From: Veillonellaceae bacterium
Lineage (GTDB): Bacteria; Bacillota_C; Negativicutes; UBA1444
Direction: 5' to 3'
Assembly (NCBI GenBank): GCA_012798135.1
Contig: JAAZNU010000050.1
Location: 8,268-72,267, forward strand
Length of the DNA: 64,000 nucleotides
Under the pieces are notes generated by a model that had not been told where the DNA came from, did no database searches, and saw only the letters and a program-made list of their open reading frames with translations. Positions 52,643-63,810 of this stretch are shown here, piece by piece (the stretch's first letter is position 1; each line of letters starts with the position of its first letter). A program made the translations under genes and the position numbers.

Positions 52643-53794
52643 TTATTTTCTCGCCCCCGGAACCAGGCGCTGATAGATTTTCACCTGCAGATTTCTGATC
52701 TGCCTGGCCGAAACATCCATCCATTCTTCCGGTGCGATCGGATCCACCGGCAACAGTTTCAGATATTCGTCGCAGACATAGATTGCCGAAAGTGTCTGCA
52801 AGGCAACCAACGCCGTACTCGACTGCGCCGCTCTTTCCACCTGCGCCCGGTCCATTTTCAGGGTGATCAGGCACTCCTTCTTGTCACTATCCCGGCTCAT
52901 GCCGCTGAGATAAATCTTGCCAAGCGTGGGAATCCGGGCGAACAGGATCGTGCCGATCTGCATCACCACAGCTGCGCACAGTTCCGCGTACTGCTTGTTG
53001 ATTTCCAGGGCTTCCTTGCTTTCATACTGGATTTTCCCCGTTTCGCTCAGCGAGGTGCGCTCCGTGGGAATGAGCGCCTTGCTAGGCAGCCACACCCGCA
53101 CCTGCATGATGTTGCCGAACAGATCGATGTCCACATCCACGGGAAACGGCAGGGACAGTTTGGGCAGATATTCGTCGATGGTCATCACCACGGCAGCCAT
53201 CTCGCCATTGAGCAGCCGGACATAAAAATCAATCCGCTCTTCCTCCGCATCGTCATGCAGTTTCCGTTGAAGTGCGATTGTCTCTTCCTGTTCCCGGGTT
53301 TTGGTGTCGATCTCCAGGCGGGTATCTTTTTCAAACTTCACCAAAACACGCTGCCGCTCCCGGATCAGTTTAAATTGCAGATAACCGACGGCTGCCAGCA
53401 TGACCGTGGCCAGCGCAATGGTGATCCAGCTGGGGAAAACAGCCACGCACAAAATCAAGGCTACCATGAGTCCCCAGCGAATCATGATCGGCTGACGATA
53501 ACGCCGTTCCGCCGCCAGGAGTCGCTCCGGCAGCAGCGACTGGAACTCTTGACGAGGTGGTTCCCGAAACGGTTCCTTCACCAGAAAGCGGACATAATTT
53601 TCCGGTTCATAGCTGAATTTGCTCACATCCGCCAATGCCTTTTCCACCGCTTCATGCTGCTGATGCTCCGCCTGCCAGCGTTGCAACTGCGCATTTTGGC
53701 GATAGTATCGTTCGCTGGCGTATTCCTTGACCAGTCCGCTGCGCAGCGAATACTGCTCTTTCTTTCCCTCTCCGGACGCTAAGCCTGTGCTCAA
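52643..53794 (-). CDS. Membrane protein of unknown function with coiled coil
   Basis: I do not recognise this 383-residue protein. Residues about 1-95 are charged and helical; about 102-145 form two membrane segments (GLMVALILCVAVF; TIALATVMLAAVGYL); about 148-195 are a charged coiled coil (KLIRERQRVLVKFEKDTR and ETIALQRKLHDD). The remaining 190 residues are soluble with mixed structure. The start is TTG at 53794 with GGAGG seven nt upstream. It has no obvious operon partner. Confidence 0.75.
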   Translation of the reverse strand: MSTGLASGEGKKEQYSLRSGLVKEYASERYYRQNAQLQRWQAEHQQHEAVEKALADVSKFSYEPENYVRFLVKEPFREPPRQEFQSLLPERLLAAERRYRQPIMIRWGLMVALILCVAVFPSWITIALATVMLAAVGYLQFKLIRERQRVLVKFEKDTRLEIDTKTREQEETIALQRKLHDDAEEERIDFYVRLLNGEMAAVVMTIDEYLPKLSLPFPVDVDIDLFGNIMQVRVWLPSKALIPTERTSLSETGKIQYESKEALEINKQYAELCAAVVMQIGTILFARIPTLGKIYLSGMSRDSDKKECLITLKMDRAQVERAAQSSTALVALQTLSAIYVCDEYLKLLPVDPIAPEEWMDVSARQIRNLQVKIYQRLVPGARK

Positions 53795-53915
53795 AACAAC
53801 GCCTCCTCGCGGTCCCGCAGGGCCATTCCCCGGCGCGACGAAAGTTTGCTGATTTAACTATATCATTAATTCCACAATCAGGGCAACGTTGACAGCAATC
53901 ACCATTTAGTTGTGA

Positions 53916-54893
<978 letters not shown>

Positions 54894-54922
54894 AAAAAGT
54901 CATATTCCGTCAGTCTCAAAAA

Positions 54923-54960
54923 AAAAGACCGGAATCAGTTCGCGCTGATTCCGGTCTTTT
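54923..54960. terminator. Bidirectional terminator between fba and the tagaturonate-epimerase-like gene
   Basis: AAAAGACCGGAATCAG and CTGATTCCGGTCTTTT form a perfect 16-bp stem serving convergent genes. Confidence 0.93.
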
Positions 54961-54983
54961 GGATTTTCCCGGCCGATTCTGTT

Positions 54984-56525
54984 TTATTTGCGGGTCCCGG
55001 CAGGTAAACGTTCCTTCAGCAACTTAATGTGCTTGCCGATGTGCTGTATCAAAATATTGGCGTATTCCTCCTCGTGGGCGTCCCAGATCGCATAAAGACG
55101 GTCGCGGAACACATAGTTTCCCGCCACGTCTTTGTCGGTCAGCACAAACCCGAACGTAATGTGGAGAAGCTGGCGGGCATCCTGCTCGTTCAGCATCCGT
55201 TCCAGCTCCGCATCCGGCAAGCTGTCCGCATCCGGGATCTTCGCCAGATCGGTCGTCACATGATAAAACTTGGTCGCATCCGGGAACCGCAGTCTCGCAT
55301 GGGCGCAAATCCGGCGGAACAGCGCCGGTTCGACGCGGCAAATCACCCGCAGGGCTTCCAGATAGTTGGTTCCGGCCGTCTTCACGTGTACCCGGCCGCG
55401 GGTATATTGGCCGACAATCGGAAACACCTTAAATTTGTCGCTGCCGGAATGAATGCTCAACCGATAGCCGAAGTGATCGGCGATGGCGGCGTGAACTGCG
55501 TATTCAGCCTCAAACTGGGCCAAATCGCCGATATAGTCGATGGCCTTCTGAAATTCACCGCAGAACCGGGGCGCCAAGCTGGCCAGTTCAATACCGGCCC
55601 TGACCATTTCCGACGCCATGAAATAATGGGCCTCGACCGTCGTCGGCGTAGTCGTCTCGTCGATCGACAGTTCGAAGTCGACGGGCATCGAATGGCGGGC
55701 AATATAACCCGCATGAATTTCTTTAATGAAGGCCAGGGTCTCGCCGTAAGTCAACAACGTCCTTTGCAAAGCCTCCAGGGAAAAAGTGATCGCCGTGTCG
55801 CCGACCGCAAAGGTTTTCCCCAGATAATCGCGCTCCGCTCTTGCCCGAAGATCCGGCGCCAAGTCGGCATATCGCCGGGCAACCTCCGCTGCGGTCAAAC
55901 CATCGATCGTGTTATCGATTTTCTCGGAACAGTCCAGAGTAATCATGGAAAAGCCAAGGTCCAGCGACATTTTGACTTCTGCCGCTTTTTTCAGGTGGTC
56001 GCCATCGGCGCCGAATCCGTCCTGAAAACCTTCTTGCAATACCGCCCAGGACGCCGCATCCAGGACATCCTCGTAAGTCCGTTGCGTCAAATTCAATTCC
56101 CGGATCGACTGTTGCGCCAAGACCGGACGCAATCCCGTTCCCCGCAGGCAACGCAAATGTCCCGGCGAAGCCAGGCCCAAACGGTCTCCCAACCCCAGGC
56201 TGAAGCTGTCGCGACCGAAGGCGACCGGGTTCATAAAGGCGATATGCCGCCGCATGATCACTGCGTTCGCATGGGACAGCTCGACAATTTTATAGTTAAT
56301 CCCGTGAAGAGTACCCGTTTCCGCCGCAACAATCTCGGCGAAAAGGGGATTTTCTTTTTTTTCTAATACTATCAGCCGCTTGCCGTTTTGCGTCCGCGCC
56401 AGGAAAAGCGCAACCGCCGAATTTACCAGAAGCGAGTTCCGGTAAATTCCTGCCGGCGTTTCCGCCGGACAGACAAACCCACTATCAATCAGCTGCAAGG
56501 CAAAAGATTCCCAGCCGTTTTTCAC
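54984..56525 (-). CDS. uxaE: Tagaturonate epimerase (UxaE) family protein
   Basis: The 513-residue protein resembles UxaE enzymes, which convert D-tagaturonate to D-fructuronate. Markers are GFGADGDHLKKAAEVK, FSMITLDCSEKIDN, FELSIDETTTPTT and the conserved HSGSDKFKVFPIVG. It is the last gene of a TRAP transporter operon, which would bring in hexuronates. No uxaA, uxaB or uxaC gene is in the window. Confidence 0.83.
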   Translation of the reverse strand: MKNGWESFALQLIDSGFVCPAETPAGIYRNSLLVNSAVALFLARTQNGKRLIVLEKKENPLFAEIVAAETGTLHGINYKIVELSHANAVIMRRHIAFMNPVAFGRDSFSLGLGDRLGLASPGHLRCLRGTGLRPVLAQQSIRELNLTQRTYEDVLDAASWAVLQEGFQDGFGADGDHLKKAAEVKMSLDLGFSMITLDCSEKIDNTIDGLTAAEVARRYADLAPDLRARAERDYLGKTFAVGDTAITFSLEALQRTLLTYGETLAFIKEIHAGYIARHSMPVDFELSIDETTTPTTVEAHYFMASEMVRAGIELASLAPRFCGEFQKAIDYIGDLAQFEAEYAVHAAIADHFGYRLSIHSGSDKFKVFPIVGQYTRGRVHVKTAGTNYLEALRVICRVEPALFRRICAHARLRFPDATKFYHVTTDLAKIPDADSLPDAELERMLNEQDARQLLHITFGFVLTDKDVAGNYVFRDRLYAIWDAHEEEYANILIQHIGKHIKLLKERLPAGTRK

Positions 56526-56601
56526 AACTCGTCCCTCCCATTTCTTTTTTTAAGTGACCCTGACCTGATCGCATTCATGGTCATTCCATCCGTATGCCTT
56601 T

Positions 56602-56643
56602 TGCATCGAGTGGGGCTTGCGAATGCAAGCCCCACTCGATGCA
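56602..56643. repeat. 19-bp perfect inverted repeat between the dctM-like and uxaE genes
   Basis: Arms TGCATCGAGTGGGGCTTGC (56602-56620) and its complement (56625-56643) with a 4-nt loop. No U tract follows on the minus strand, so it may be an mRNA-stability or partial-termination hairpin inside the operon. Confidence 0.85.
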
Positions 56644-56701
56644 CCTAATTTTCCTAACGGGCCTGCCGGATGGCTTTGTCGTCGATAGGCCGCCGACGAT
56701 T

Positions 56702-57991
56702 TTACTTCATCAGGAGCTTGGGAATGAACATTACCAATTGAGGAACATACGTGATTAGCAATAGCACGGATATCATCGTCGCATAAAACGGAACCATGGT
56801 ACGCGAAAGCTTTTCAATCGAAATGTTGCCGATCGCGCAACCAACAAACAGCGTACTGCCGACCGGCGGCGTCAACAAGCCAATGGACAGGTTTAGCATC
56901 ATGATAATGCCGAAATGAATGGGGTCAACCCCAATTTTCGTAGCAACCGGCAATAAGATAGGGGTTGTAATCAAAATCAGCGGCGCCATGTCCATTATGC
57001 ACCCCAAAAAGAGCAACAGGGCGTTGAGAACCAGCAGTATCACATATTTATTGTCGGAAATCGACAATAAGGTTTGGGTGGCCAGCGCCGGCACTTTGAG
57101 ATAGGCCAGCATCCAGCCAAACGCGCTGGACGTCGCGATCAACGCCATAACGATGGCAAGTGTCCGCAGGCTCTTCATCAAAATAATCCTCATATGGGAA
57201 AGCGGCACATGCCGGTAAACGAAGAACGAAACCAAAAATGCATAAACGGCGGCGATGGCCGCTGATTCCGTAGCGGTATACAAGCCGGTAACAACGCCGC
57301 CAACTACGATGACGGCGGTAAACAAGCCAAGCGCAGCATCCTTTGTCGCCGAAAGCGCTTCTTTCCAGCTAACGCGTTCACCCGCCGGATAATTCCGTTT
57401 GACGGCAATAATGTAAGACATCAGCATCAGGGCAAGTCCAAGAAAAACTCCCGGCACGATACCCGCAAGAAACAGGCCGCCTACGGAAACTCCGCCGGCA
57501 ACCATCGAATAAATAATCATATTGTGACTGGGCGGGATAAGAATACCTTGCGTTGATCCGGTTATGGTGACGGCAACCGCATAATCCGCATCATAGCCTT
57601 TTTCTTTCATCATCGGAATCAACATGGAGCCAACCGCCGAGGTATCCGCCACGGAAGAACCGGAAATTCCGCCAAAGAACATGCTGGCCAGCACGTTCAC
57701 CAATGCCAGGCCGCCGCGGATACGCCCGACAATGGCGTTGGAAAAAGCAATCAGCCGTTGGCAAATCCCGCCTTCGCCCATGATTTCACCCGCCAGGATA
57801 AAAAAGGGAATCGCCAGCAACGCAAAAGAATTAATCCCCCGAACCATGCCCTGGGCCATTAGAGCCATGGGGATGTCCAGATAGAAGGCCGTCGTCACGG
57901 CCGATATGCCAAGCGCGAAAGCGATGGGCACACGAATCAGGACCAGAAAGGCAAAGCCTCCCAGCAATAAAGTGATTGCGCCGGTATTCAA
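56702..57991 (-). CDS. TRAP transporter large permease (DctM family)
   Basis: The 429-residue protein has about 12 membrane segments, with the family motifs IPFFILAGEIMGEGGI, ISGSSVADTSAVGSMLIP and LTPPVGSTLFVGCAIG. It imports organic acids with Na+. Four-bp overlap with the DctQ gene. Confidence 0.94.
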   Translation of the reverse strand: MNTGAITLLLGGFAFLVLIRVPIAFALGISAVTTAFYLDIPMALMAQGMVRGINSFALLAIPFFILAGEIMGEGGICQRLIAFSNAIVGRIRGGLALVNVLASMFFGGISGSSVADTSAVGSMLIPMMKEKGYDADYAVAVTITGSTQGILIPPSHNMIIYSMVAGGVSVGGLFLAGIVPGVFLGLALMLMSYIIAVKRNYPAGERVSWKEALSATKDAALGLFTAVIVVGGVVTGLYTATESAAIAAVYAFLVSFFVYRHVPLSHMRIILMKSLRTLAIVMALIATSSAFGWMLAYLKVPALATQTLLSISDNKYVILLVLNALLLFLGCIMDMAPLILITTPILLPVATKIGVDPIHFGIIMMLNLSIGLLTPPVGSTLFVGCAIGNISIEKLSRTMVPFYATMISVLLLITYVPQLVMFIPKLLMK

Positions 57992-58470
57992 CTCTGTGCC
58001 TCCTTCCGCTTTGTAAACTGGGCGATAATATCGCCAAACACATAATAAATAATGGCAAGCCCCGAACAGGGCACCGCAGCATAAAGAAAGGCGGAAGGAA
58101 TGCCCAAACCCGGCATGTCGTTCGCTAAAGCGACTTCACTCATATTAATGCCTTCAAATACCATAAATATAGCAAATGCCAGCACTAACGCGCGTTTAAT
58201 CCAATCGGTCGCATTCTTGAAAGAATCGGGAAGAATACGGTCAAAAACATCAATACTTATGTGTAAATTATCCCGCACTCCAATGGCCATGCTGATAAAG
58301 CCAAACCAAATCATGCACAACAGGGCGCTTTCTTCCCCCCATGCCGGCGTATGTTCCAGGACATAACGCGAGAATACAACCCAGGCGACAATTATGGTCA
58401 TTAAAACAAGCAGGCTCATACTGAAATATTCCACCAGGAAATCCACTGCCCGGCGCACCGTTACCCGCAC
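57988..58470 (-). CDS. TRAP transporter small permease (DctQ family)
   Basis: The 160-residue protein has four membrane segments and the family motif WGEESALLCMIWFGFI followed by GVRDNLHI. GTG at 58470 is chosen because GGAGG lies seven nt upstream; an ATG five codons earlier overlaps that site. Confidence 0.92.
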   Translation of the reverse strand: MRVTVRRAVDFLVEYFSMSLLVLMTIIVAWVVFSRYVLEHTPAWGEESALLCMIWFGFISMAIGVRDNLHISIDVFDRILPDSFKNATDWIKRALVLAFAIFMVFEGINMSEVALANDMPGLGIPSAFLYAAVPCSGLAIIYYVFGDIIAQFTKRKEAQS

Positions 58471-58491
58471 TTGAGCACCTCCCATTTTCAA

Positions 58492-58523
58492 GCTGTGCCG
58501 CCGGTTAATACCGGCGGCACAGC
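58492..58523. repeat. Inverted repeat between the dctP-like and dctQ-like genes
   Basis: GCTGTGCCGCCGGT and ACCGGCGGCACAGC form a perfect 14-bp stem with a 4-nt loop. Such hairpins after dctP genes may stabilise the binding-protein message (inference). Confidence 0.85.
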
Positions 58524-58558
58524 AGAACGGTCTTTTCCGCAAACAGGTTCAGCAACGA

Positions 58559-59578
58559 TTACTTTACAGCCCGGACTTTATCGATAACATCCTTGAAGTC
58601 TGCACCGAACTTGTCATACAGAGGTTTGACGGCGTCCTGCCAAGGTTTGAAGTCCTTCACTTCGGTAATTTTGTTTCCTTTGGCCTTGACCGCATCGATG
58701 GATTTTTTCTCATAGGCAGCCCACGATTTGCGTTGAACGGCCTGGGATTCTTGAGCGGCTTCCTTAATGATCTTCTTATCATCCGCACTTAATTTATCCC
58801 ATACCGCTTTGGACATGATGACGACTTCCGGGGTCATGGTATGATAATCGAGTGTGTAGAATTTCGCGACTTCATAATGCGACGTGGAGAAATAACTGGG
58901 CCAGTTGTTTTCCGCACCGTCGATCACGCCGGTCTGAAGTCCGCTGTACACTTCGCCATACGCCATGGGAGTTGCGGATGCGCCCAGCGACTGGACGAGG
59001 CCGACCATCAATTCCGACTGCTGAACGCGGATTTTCAGGCCTTTCATGTCCGCAGGCGTGAGCACCTCCCGCTTGCTGTTATAAAAACTCCGCGCGCCGG
59101 AATCATAATAGGTCAAGCCGACCATTTTGGCAGCTTCCAGCGAGTCCAGGATCTCTTTGCCAACGGGTCCGTTCAGGACTTTCCAAAGATGATCCGGTCC
59201 ATTGAACAGATAGGGGAGCGATAATACCCGCAGCTTCTTGGCAAAGTCGGAAAGCGGTTGGGCATTAACACGGGCCAAATGAATACCGCCCATCTGCACG
59301 GCTTCGATAACGCTCTTTTCATCGCCTAATTGCCCGCCGGCATACACTTCGACTTTAATGCGGCCTTTGGTTTTTTCATTCACGATTTTTGCGAATTCCT
59401 TGTCGCCAATGGTAGTCGGGTAATCTTCCGGCTGATTTTCAGCCAATTTCAAAACAAGCGTCTGCTGACTTTTTTGTTCAGCCGGTTTTTTGTCTCCGCC
59501 GCCACAACCTGCAACGACAGAAGCAACCAAGATAAAGCAAAGAACTAGAACGAATTTCGTGGAACGGAATACTGACAT
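58559..59578 (-). CDS. TRAP transporter substrate-binding lipoprotein (DctP family)
   Basis: The 339-residue protein has a signal peptide with lipobox VAGC and the DctP core: AENQPEDYPTTIGDKEFAK, the substrate-binding arginine in LKIRVQQSE, and GVIDGAENNW. GGAGG precedes the ATG at 59578. The UxaE gene in the operon suggests a hexuronate ligand. Confidence 0.94.
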   Translation of the reverse strand: MSVFRSTKFVLVLCFILVASVVAGCGGGDKKPAEQKSQQTLVLKLAENQPEDYPTTIGDKEFAKIVNEKTKGRIKVEVYAGGQLGDEKSVIEAVQMGGIHLARVNAQPLSDFAKKLRVLSLPYLFNGPDHLWKVLNGPVGKEILDSLEAAKMVGLTYYDSGARSFYNSKREVLTPADMKGLKIRVQQSELMVGLVQSLGASATPMAYGEVYSGLQTGVIDGAENNWPSYFSTSHYEVAKFYTLDYHTMTPEVVIMSKAVWDKLSADDKKIIKEAAQESQAVQRKSWAAYEKKSIDAVKAKGNKITEVKDFKPWQDAVKPLYDKFGADFKDVIDKVRAVK

Positions 59579-59625
59579 TCTTTTACACCTCCAAATATTT
59601 GGCAATACATATCTGCCCATGTAGT

Positions 59626-59631
59626 ATTATA
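59626..59631 (-). promoter_or_regulatory. -10 box of the TRAP/uxaE operon
   Basis: TATAAT on the minus strand, 48 bp upstream of the dctP-type ATG; no good -35 is visible, so an activator may be required. Confidence 0.5.
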
Positions 59632-59851
59632 CAACTTCTTCGAATGCCGGAGTACTGTTTTTTGAATATTTTCTCTACCCCAAATTGATTCAGACCCGCA
59701 TGGTTTCCCTCTCGCCAAGCACTGCCCTCGACAAAACTTATCGCCTGCGGTGCAAACAACTGCTTGCAGGAATTGCCTGATTCCGGGCGAATGTATCATA
59801 AGTGACAACCATTCAAAATTCGCGCATCATCCGCAAGAAAGAAGGTCAACC

Positions 59852-60418
59852 ATGAAACACAAAGCCATAGTTGCACTCCTCGTCGCCCTGCTTATGTTTA
59901 GTGTCGCAACAGTCGCGGCAGCCGCTGCGAATCCAATTCCCTCCGCTACGGCTCCTTCCTCGGTGTCCGTGCCGGCCGCGGCGCCAACGCCGGATTATCT
60001 GCAGGCGATCAAACTTCTCCAGGACAACAAATACGGCGAGAACGAAATCAAGAGTTTCGTTTATCAGGTCTTTTCCCTATTCGACCGCCATGCCGAAGTT
60101 AACAACCTCTTGTTGCTGTTCGCCAATGAAGACCTGTACATGAAGGTGCCGGAAGGCCGAATCGATTCCCACCAGGATTTCGAAAAATGGTATGCCGGCA
60201 TCGGCGCCAAATATCAGTCCAACATTCACCGTATTGAGCGGGTCGACGTGCAGATTCCCGTCAAAGGTGATTACCGGGTCAATGTGCTTGTTCTCTGGCA
60301 GGCTTTGGACCGGGAGGGAAAACTTACTTCCCTGCGGACGCGGCAGGAATGGAAAATCATTGACGGCGGCGGCTACTGGCCGCGCATCGTCAGTTACGTC
60401 GCCGAACCCACTCCTTGA
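59852..60418 (+). CDS. Secreted NTF2/SnoaL-like domain protein
   Basis: The 188-residue protein has a signal peptide (MKHKAIVALLVALLMFSVAT to AAAA), then an Ala/Pro/Ser linker, and from about residue 52 a compact domain (VYQVFSLFDRHAEVNNLLLL, DLYMKVPEGRIDSHQDFEKWYA). It resembles SnoaL/NTF2-like folds. No catalytic residue is evident. It is monocistronic with a terminator. The role is unknown. Confidence 0.7.
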   Translation: MKHKAIVALLVALLMFSVATVAAAAANPIPSATAPSSVSVPAAAPTPDYLQAIKLLQDNKYGENEIKSFVYQVFSLFDRHAEVNNLLLLFANEDLYMKVPEGRIDSHQDFEKWYAGIGAKYQSNIHRIERVDVQIPVKGDYRVNVLVLWQALDREGKLTSLRTRQEWKIIDGGGYWPRIVSYVAEPTP

Positions 60419-60455
60419 GGCCGCTGGGCCTGCCGGAGCTTTACAATGAAAATTG

Positions 60456-60485
60456 ACAGCCGACGCGGCAGCGTCGGCTGTTTTA
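60456..60485 (+). terminator. Terminator of the secreted protein gene
   Basis: ACAGCCGACGC and GCGTCGGCTGT form a perfect 11-bp stem followed by TTTAT. Confidence 0.88.
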
Positions 60486-60528
60486 TCGATCTTCATAATA
60501 TATTTACCGGTTTCCGGCCAGCGCCCTG

Positions 60529-60834
60529 TCAGTTAATCCGTATCCGGTTTTTTTGTTCCATAAATTGCTGAAACTCGTCCAATAGCTTATTGTGTCCCAG
60601 AAATTCAAACAAATACTTGGTCATGGTTCGGGCTTCCAAAAGATGTCCTTCAATTTCATCGAGGCTTTGGCTAATCTCCGCGCATTCCTGACTGGCCTGA
60701 ACGAAGCTCTGCATCGCCATCGGGAACAATTGCCGCACCACATCCTCGGCGCTCAATTCGCCCTGATTCATCTTTTTGACGATTGCATCCATCTTTTCCG
60801 ACAACTCTTGGGTTTTGCTGATCATGCGGCTCAT
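60529..60834 (-). CDS. Small helical protein of unknown function
   Basis: The 101-residue protein is predicted all-helical with heptad-like stretches (ISKTQELSEKMDAIVKKMNQ; CAEISQSLDEIEGHLLEA). AAAGGAGG before the ATG at 60834 supports this start. It is divergent from the formate dehydrogenase gene, 173 bp away. I do not recognise the family; a partner or regulator role is a guess. Confidence 0.65.
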   Translation of the reverse strand: MSRMISKTQELSEKMDAIVKKMNQGELSAEDVVRQLFPMAMQSFVQASQECAEISQSLDEIEGHLLEARTMTKYLFEFLGHNKLLDEFQQFMEQKNRIRIN

Positions 60835-61007
60835 GGCGCCTCCTTTCCCCCCACATTGTTTTCGGGTCGGCTCTGTTTTGGTTTTATTTATTTCGACATC
60901 AGGCATCAAATATTCCTGCCGGAAAAGACTGAAAAAATCTTTTTTTAACAGGAACTTGACCAGCTTACGCCGAAAAACTGCAGAGAGTAATCTGGAGGTG
61001 GTGTCCT

Positions 61008-63686
61008 GTGGACTCGATTCAACTTACAATCGACGGAATCTCCATACAGACGGAACCGGGAACGACCGTACTGGAAGCGGCGCGCCAAGCCGGCATCCGC
61101 ATCCCAACGCTCTGCCATCTCGCTGATCTTTCACCTGAGGGAGCCTGCCGTGTTTGCGTCGTCAAAATCGAGGGCATGCGAACATTAACGGCTTCCTGCG
61201 TGCAGCCGGTCGCCGCGGGCATGGTAATACACACACACACCGCAGAAGTTCTGGAGGCGCGACGAATGGTCCTGGAACTGCTGCTGGCCAATCACCCGAC
61301 GGACTGCCTGGCCTGCGCCCGTAACCTGAACTGCGAGCTGCAGACACTGGCAGCGGACCTTGGCGTAAAAACTCCGCGTTTTTCCGGTCAACAGCGCCAC
61401 TACGCAATAGATAAAGACAATGCTTTTATTGTCCGCGACAACGAAAAATGCATCCTGTGCGGCCGTTGCGTCAGGGTCTGCCAGGAATTGCAGGTCTGCA
61501 ACGTCCTTGGTTTCATGAACCGCGGATTTGAAACCAAGCTGGCAACGGCGTTCGATACGCCGACGCACGAGTCGGAATGCGTATTTTGCGGTGCCTGCGT
61601 TGCTGCCTGCCCCGTCGGCGCTTTAACAGAAAAAGTTCTGAGCCAGGCGGGCCGGCCCGATAAAACAGTCCGAACCACCTGTCCCTTCTGCGGCGTCGGC
61701 TGCAATTTTGACCTGAATGTGAAGGACGGCAAAATCGTCGGCGTGACATCCAGTCCCGACAGCCCGGTCAACGGCCGCCTGCTTTGCGTCAAAGGCCGTT
61801 TCGGCACGGATTATGTTCACAGCCCGCATCGCCTGACCACACCGTTGCTGCGCAAAAACGGCCGGTTGGAACCAGTGTCCTGGAACGAAGCCCTGGACTT
61901 CACCGCCGCACGTCTGTCGGCGATCAAACGTGAACGCGGGCCGGATTCCATCGCGGCGTTAAGTTCCGCCCGCTGCACGAACGAAGAAAATTATCTGCTG
62001 CAAAAATTCATGCGCGCGGTGATTGGCACCAACAGTGTCGATCACTGCGCCCGGACCTGACACAGCCCCACCGTGGCCGGTCTGGTCACAGCCTTCGGTT
62101 CCGGCGCCATGACAAATTCCATCGGCGAAATCGTCGACAGTTCCATGCTCTTTATCATCGGCGCCAACCCTTCGGAAGCCCATCCCGTGATTGCCGCCAA
62201 AATGCGCCAGGCCCGCCGGAAAGGCGCCGGTCTCATTGTCGCCGATCCGCGCCGGACCGAACTTGCCGCCATGGCCGATGTCTGGCTCCGGTTAAATCCC
62301 GGCAGCGATGTAGCGCTGTTAAATGGTTTGATGCATATCATCATCCGGGACAATCTGCACGACAAGGAGTTCATCGGGCATTGCACCAGCGGGTTTGAAG
62401 CCGTCGCCGAAACAGTGAAAAAATATCCGCCGGAGCTTGTCGCCAAAATTACCGGGATTGAGCCCCGTCTGCTGGAAAAAGCGGCCCATTTCTATGCGCA
62501 GGCGGAACGCGCCCAGATTTTCTACACGCTCGGCATTACCGAACATTGCTGGGGAACGGACAACGTCCTGTCTATCGCCAATCTGGCCATGCTGACCGGG
62601 AACATTGGCAAGCCTTCCTCCGGCGTGAATCCGCTGCGCGGACAAAACAATGTCCAAGGCGCCTGCGACATGGGCGCGCTTCCCGATGTCCTGCCCGGTT
62701 ACCGAAAAGTATCGGACGCGGATGAGAGACACCGGTTTGAAGAGGCTTGGCACGTGACACTCCCCTCGGTTCGTGGATTCACCATCCCGGAAATGTTTAC
62801 AGCCGCGACCAATGGAGAGATCAACGCAATGTATATCATCGGCGAAAATCCGGTCTTGTCGGATGCCAATGCCAACCACGTCCGTCATGCTTTACAGGCT
62901 CTGGACTTTTTGGCCGTTCAGGATCTCTTTTTGACCGAGACCGCCCAATTGGCGGATGTAGTTCTGCCGGCCGCCAGTTTTGCGGAAAAAGATGGCACGT
63001 TCACGAACACGGAGCGGCGAATTCAACGCGTACGCAAAGCTGTAGAACCACCGGGCGACAGCCGCCCCGATCTGGACATTATTGTTGCGCTTGCCGCGCG
63101 GATGGGCTATACAATGTCCAATACGGAACCATCCGAAGTCATGGCGGAAATATCTTCCCTGACCGGGATTTACCGTGGAGTCACTTACGAGCGCCTCGAA
63201 GGACAAGGCTTGCAATGGCCGGTTCCTTCCCTGGAGCATCCCGGTACGCAATACCTGCATGAGAATGGGCATTTCACCTGTGGATTGGGCTGGTTTACCC
63301 CAGTGGATCATCATCCGCCCGCTGAAGGCCCGGATGAAGAATATCCTTTCGTCCTGACAACCGGCAGAAGGCTGTATCACTATAACGTCAGCACCTTTGG
63401 GCGCTCTGAAGCTCTGTCTTCCCATCTGGCCGAAGAACGCTTATGGATTCATCCGAGTGATGCCAATCGTCTCGGGCTGGCAGCCGACAGCCGGGTTCGC
63501 GTCTCGTCCCGCCGTGGAGAAATCAGCACCAGAGTCTGGATCACGACCGATGTACCTATGGGATTGGTTTGGTTGTCGTTTCACTTCCCGGACGCCCCCG
63601 TCAACGAGCTCACGAATGATGCCGGCGATCAAGTGACCCGCACTTACGAATACAAAGTCTGCGCCGTCAAGGTACAACTGGAATAA
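61008..63686 (+). CDS. fdhA: Formate dehydrogenase alpha subunit, selenocysteine-containing
   Basis: An in-frame TGA at 62058-62060 lies in HCART-U-HSPTVAGL, the active-site motif of Sec formate dehydrogenases, so the gene is one 892-residue frame with Sec351. Domains in order: [2Fe-2S] (CRVCVV region, residues 1-80), His/Cys NADH-dehydrogenase-G cluster (HPTDCLACARNLNC), two [4Fe-4S] (CILCGRCVRVC; CVFCGACVAAC), MopB [4Fe-4S] (CPFCGVGC), then the molybdopterin core. GTG start with GGAGG nine nt upstream. This form is NAD- or ferredoxin-linked FdhA of acetogens. No partner subunit is adjacent; an rRNA operon end follows. Confidence 0.96.
62073..62089 (+). promoter_or_regulatory. Bacterial SECIS hairpin of fdhA
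   Basis: GTGGCC-GGTCT-GGTCAC folds with the apical loop GGUCU starting 18 nt after the UGA. The E. coli fdhF element has the same loop at the same distance. It would recruit SelB with Sec-tRNA. Confidence 0.88.
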
Positions 63687-63810
63687 CCAGGCTGCGTTGC
63701 GGTTGTCAATTCCCTTTGGCATGCCATAAACTGTCGCAATCAATATATAGAAGCACTGGATCATGGTGCCGCCCCTTGCGCTGTTTACGCCGCGAACAAA
63801 TTTGTCCTGA

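Noticed and set aside
62073..63686. Separate formate dehydrogenase gene starting after the TGA
   Set aside because: The frame is continuous through a Sec codon in the HCARTUHSP motif with a SECIS; no independent start is needed.
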